Shown: in pieces, positions 42,284 to 44,234 of the stretch
Numbering within the stretch: the first letter of the stretch is position 1
Layout of the letters: every line of letters begins with the position of its first letter
Assembly (NCBI GenBank): GCA_049999765.1
Contig: JBNGIQ010009485.1
Location: 84,150-128,383 of the forward strand
From: Phaeoceros laevis
Taxonomy: Eukaryota; Anthocerotophyta; Anthocerotopsida; Notothyladales
Length of the DNA: 44,234 nucleotides
Direction: 5' to 3'
Notes under the pieces: model-generated
Told to the model about the DNA's origin: nothing
Database searches by the model: none
What the model saw: only the letters and a program-made list of their open reading frames with translations
Program-made: the position numbers and the translations under genes

Positions 42284-42760
42284 TCAACAGACCATTAAAG
42301 CTGGTGAGGTGGAATTTAGCCCTTTCCTGCCCGTCATCCCTGCCATTGAGTAAAACCCACACACTGCAGCCACAAGGTAAATGAGCATGATTGAGTCACA
42401 GCGGGCAGTGTTGTCGTTGTGATGCCCAGCCTGGGCTTTCCCCATAGCCTGTGGCTCCCGTAAACCCTGGCATGGTGGCAGGCATATCTCTGATGCAGAA
42501 TCTTCACATTCCATGATACCACGTCACGCTGAGACAAGGTGTCAAAGACTTGCTGCGCATTTGCAATGCAGCCACATTCTGCATACATGCTGATCACAGA
42601 GATGGTGAGAAAGGAATATGATCCATGACTATGCTGTATAATCTCAGAATGGATAAGTCTTTCGCTGAGGCTTGCAGGCTTGGAAAACACTAACGGTGTC
42701 CGTTGGTCCGGCATGATACCTTCCTCCAGCATATATACTCAGTCAGATAGATCACTTGCT
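42284..42760 (-). pseudogene. PLS-type PPR gene fragment
   Basis: The frame contains MLEEGIMPDQRTPLVFSKPA, SYSFLTISVISMYAECGCIA, NAQQVFDTLSQRDVVSWNVK: the classic 'L.MY..CG....A..VF....RDVVSWN' signature of a plant PLS-class PPR protein. Only about one and a half repeats remain, and the reading frame then degenerates, so it is a truncated relic, not a gene. The intact P-class PPR gene at 25631-29944 is of a different subclass. Confidence 0.75.
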
Positions 42761-42912
42761 GCATTGTAGCCTAGACGAAAGTACCCACCTTGAGCCCAGA
42801 ACTTCGCACATCACACCTCACATTCAGCCGATTTCCAGCATAACCGGCAGACATTTTTAAATAGTGCTCATCTGAAGTGATAGACATAAATCTGCAACTG
42901 CACATGACGAAT

Positions 42913-43726
42913 TCAACCCATTTCGGCTTCCTGGGAGGAAGCTATATGTTTCCGAACCTTTTCACCTTGGAACTTTGCGTAGAAGTCCACATCCCCAAGC
43001 TTGAGCATGCCAGCGAGAGTAACCCGCAAGTTCCTCTCATATAAGTACACATGCCTCGGTCTAATTTTTTGATCCAGACTGTAGCCAAAGTACTGCGGAA
43101 AATTTTGCAACTCTTCCAAGCTCCGTCCCATGTCATTGATCAGATAATCGTACTTCGGTTTCAGGTTTTTCTTGATGCTATAGTTGAAAATGCTAGGATA
43201 CCTCCAAAGCATACCCACTGCACAATCGTGGGAAATGCCCACGCTTCTTAGAAAGTCGAGCTTCGGCTGCAGTTTAGTCTCCACCCCAGCAGTAAGCAGA
43301 GTAGCATTCGTGCATAGAACTGTTCCTAAATTAGTGAAACCAAGAGATTCCAGATACTTCAATTTGGGACGCAGTTGCTGATCAATGCTCACAGCCAGAA
43401 GCCTGGGACATCTCTTGATGACCTTCTTCACGACCGCTGGCTTCACCCCAACCTCGTTGATCAAAAAATCAAGATTAGGTCGAAGGCGCTCCTCAACACT
43501 GCAGTCTAGAAGCTCTGGCCAATGCCTGGCAACCCTGGACAGTTCTCTGCCTTGAAATCCACACTGCATCAAGAACTGAAGCGTGGTTTCCAACCTCTCC
43601 ATAGGAGCTGTTACAATGGAGGGGTATTTTGAAAACACTCCACCTGAATCGACACCCATTCTCTCCAGTAAAAATATCTTCTGGTCCAGTGCAGTCCAGT
43701 GCGTCGCGGTTCCAGTTGAGCTGACC
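42913..43726 (-). CDS. mTERF-family organellar nucleic-acid-binding protein (main exon)
   Basis: Mitochondrial transcription termination factor family: helical-repeat proteins that bind organellar DNA or RNA and affect transcription, splicing or ribosome biogenesis in plastids or mitochondria. The 271-codon exon carries about seven mTERF motifs, for example LDQKIFLLERMGVDSGGVF, FSKYPSIVTAPMERL, VARHWPELLDCSVEERLRPN, IKRCPRLLAVSIDQQLRPKL, WRYPSIFNYSIKKNLKPKYD and FPQYFGYSLDQKIRPRHVYL. Stop at 42913-42915. The exon begins after an acceptor at 43727/43728 (CTGTAG) in phase 2, so a 5' exon encoding the targeting peptide must lie to the right; I could not identify it. The coding part shown is intact. 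Confidence 0.88.
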
Positions 43727-44234
43727 CTACAGAGGGAGACGAGGAGATCAGCACCGGTTAAATCATACAAGCACAGTTTATGTTGTGTAGCCACTTCTAG
43801 CTGCAAAGCAGCTGCAAGCTACGACAGGGTACAAGCATCACCTCTTTCCGCAGCCTGCAAAGTCAGCCACTCCAGAATAGCCAGAATAGCAGCACAGACG
43901 CGATGTCCACATTCGTCCTGCTGGCCCTGCCAAACCTCCGCGACCACCATCAATGTTTCCGACAGTCAGGACACCTTCAGCTACACTGCTATCAACCTAC
44001 ACAAGTAACAAATTCGGGTCAATCACACTTCGAGCTCATCGAAAGAGTCGCCTTGGAGAAACAAGACTGTAAGTTGTACACGAAGCCAGAAGGAAGAACC
44101 TGGAACCTGGGTAGACTCTTTACTAGGAACCTTGGGCTGGACCTTTAGGAGCTAAAAGCACAGCGGCAGCTATACAGTGAGTCTGAGTAGACCCTGTATT
44201 TACAGGATCCCCCATAAATGCATATCTCCTCTAA
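43727..44234. other. 5' side of the mTERF gene to the window end
   Basis: This should contain the mTERF first exon and promoter on the minus strand. An AAAGAG|GTGATG donor-like site near 43843 on that strand is a candidate exon end, but I found no convincing leader peptide in frame. The + frame at 43903-44148 has no family resemblance. Confidence 0.4.

Noticed and set aside
1-44234. CRISPR array, prokaryotic operon or phage elements
   Set aside because: There are no regularly spaced repeats with unique spacers and all recognisable genes are intron-bearing plant nuclear genes.

Overview
The window reads as nuclear DNA of a land plant. It holds plant-type genes with spliceosomal introns: SURNod19, HOTHEAD-like GMC oxidoreductase, NF-YC, group A bZIP, PPR, mTERF, dirigent, monocot-mannose-binding-type lectin and an F-box/SEL1 protein, plus a U1 snRNA gene. 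Introns are mostly short (about 49 to 200 nt) and genes are compact. The PPR gene is cut into many small exons, which is common in lycophytes and mosses but rare in seed plants. I infer a seedless plant, most likely a Selaginella-like lycophyte. No single sequence proves this, and a bryophyte is not excluded. One run of 10 N marks a scaffold gap.

Layout. 1-4400 is gene-poor, with low-complexity and AT-rich DNA. 4807-6712 (+) is a seven-exon SURNod19 gene carrying an apparent in-frame stop at an exon end. 7070-8959 (-) is a ten-exon plastid-type short-chain dehydrogenase. 9432-10657 (-) is a DUF2358-like protein, divergently arranged with an NF-YC gene at 11173-13027 (+). 13751-14695 and 16094-16609 (-) are two KCTD-type BTB genes that arose by local duplication together with upstream DNA. 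17363-19568 (+) is a GMC oxidoreductase. 19900-22620 holds a B-lectin gene with a frameshift, decayed lectin copies, a U1 snRNA gene (21184-21343) and the assembly gap. 22923-23189 (-) is a small secreted protein. 23250-25600 has no gene I recognise.

25631-29944 (-) is the intron-rich PPR gene. 31378-32116 (+) is a multipass membrane protein. 32918-34705 (-) is an ABI5/ABF-type bZIP. 35190-35788 (+) is a possible orphan gene. 37236-37720 (+) is a dirigent pseudogene. 38750-41468 (+) is an F-box/SEL1-repeat gene. 41822-42760 (-) holds a possible non-LTR retroelement scrap and a broken PLS-type PPR. 42913-43726 (-) is the main exon of an mTERF gene.

Plant genes like these are transcribed singly, so there is no operon logic. 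Functional links are loose: organelle gene expression (PPR, mTERF), ABA/stress transcription (bZIP, NF-YC) and the secretory or cell-surface products (SURNod19, GMC, lectin, dirigent). Exon coordinates were inferred by hand from GT/GC-AG signals, reading-frame continuity and remembered family conservation, without transcript data.
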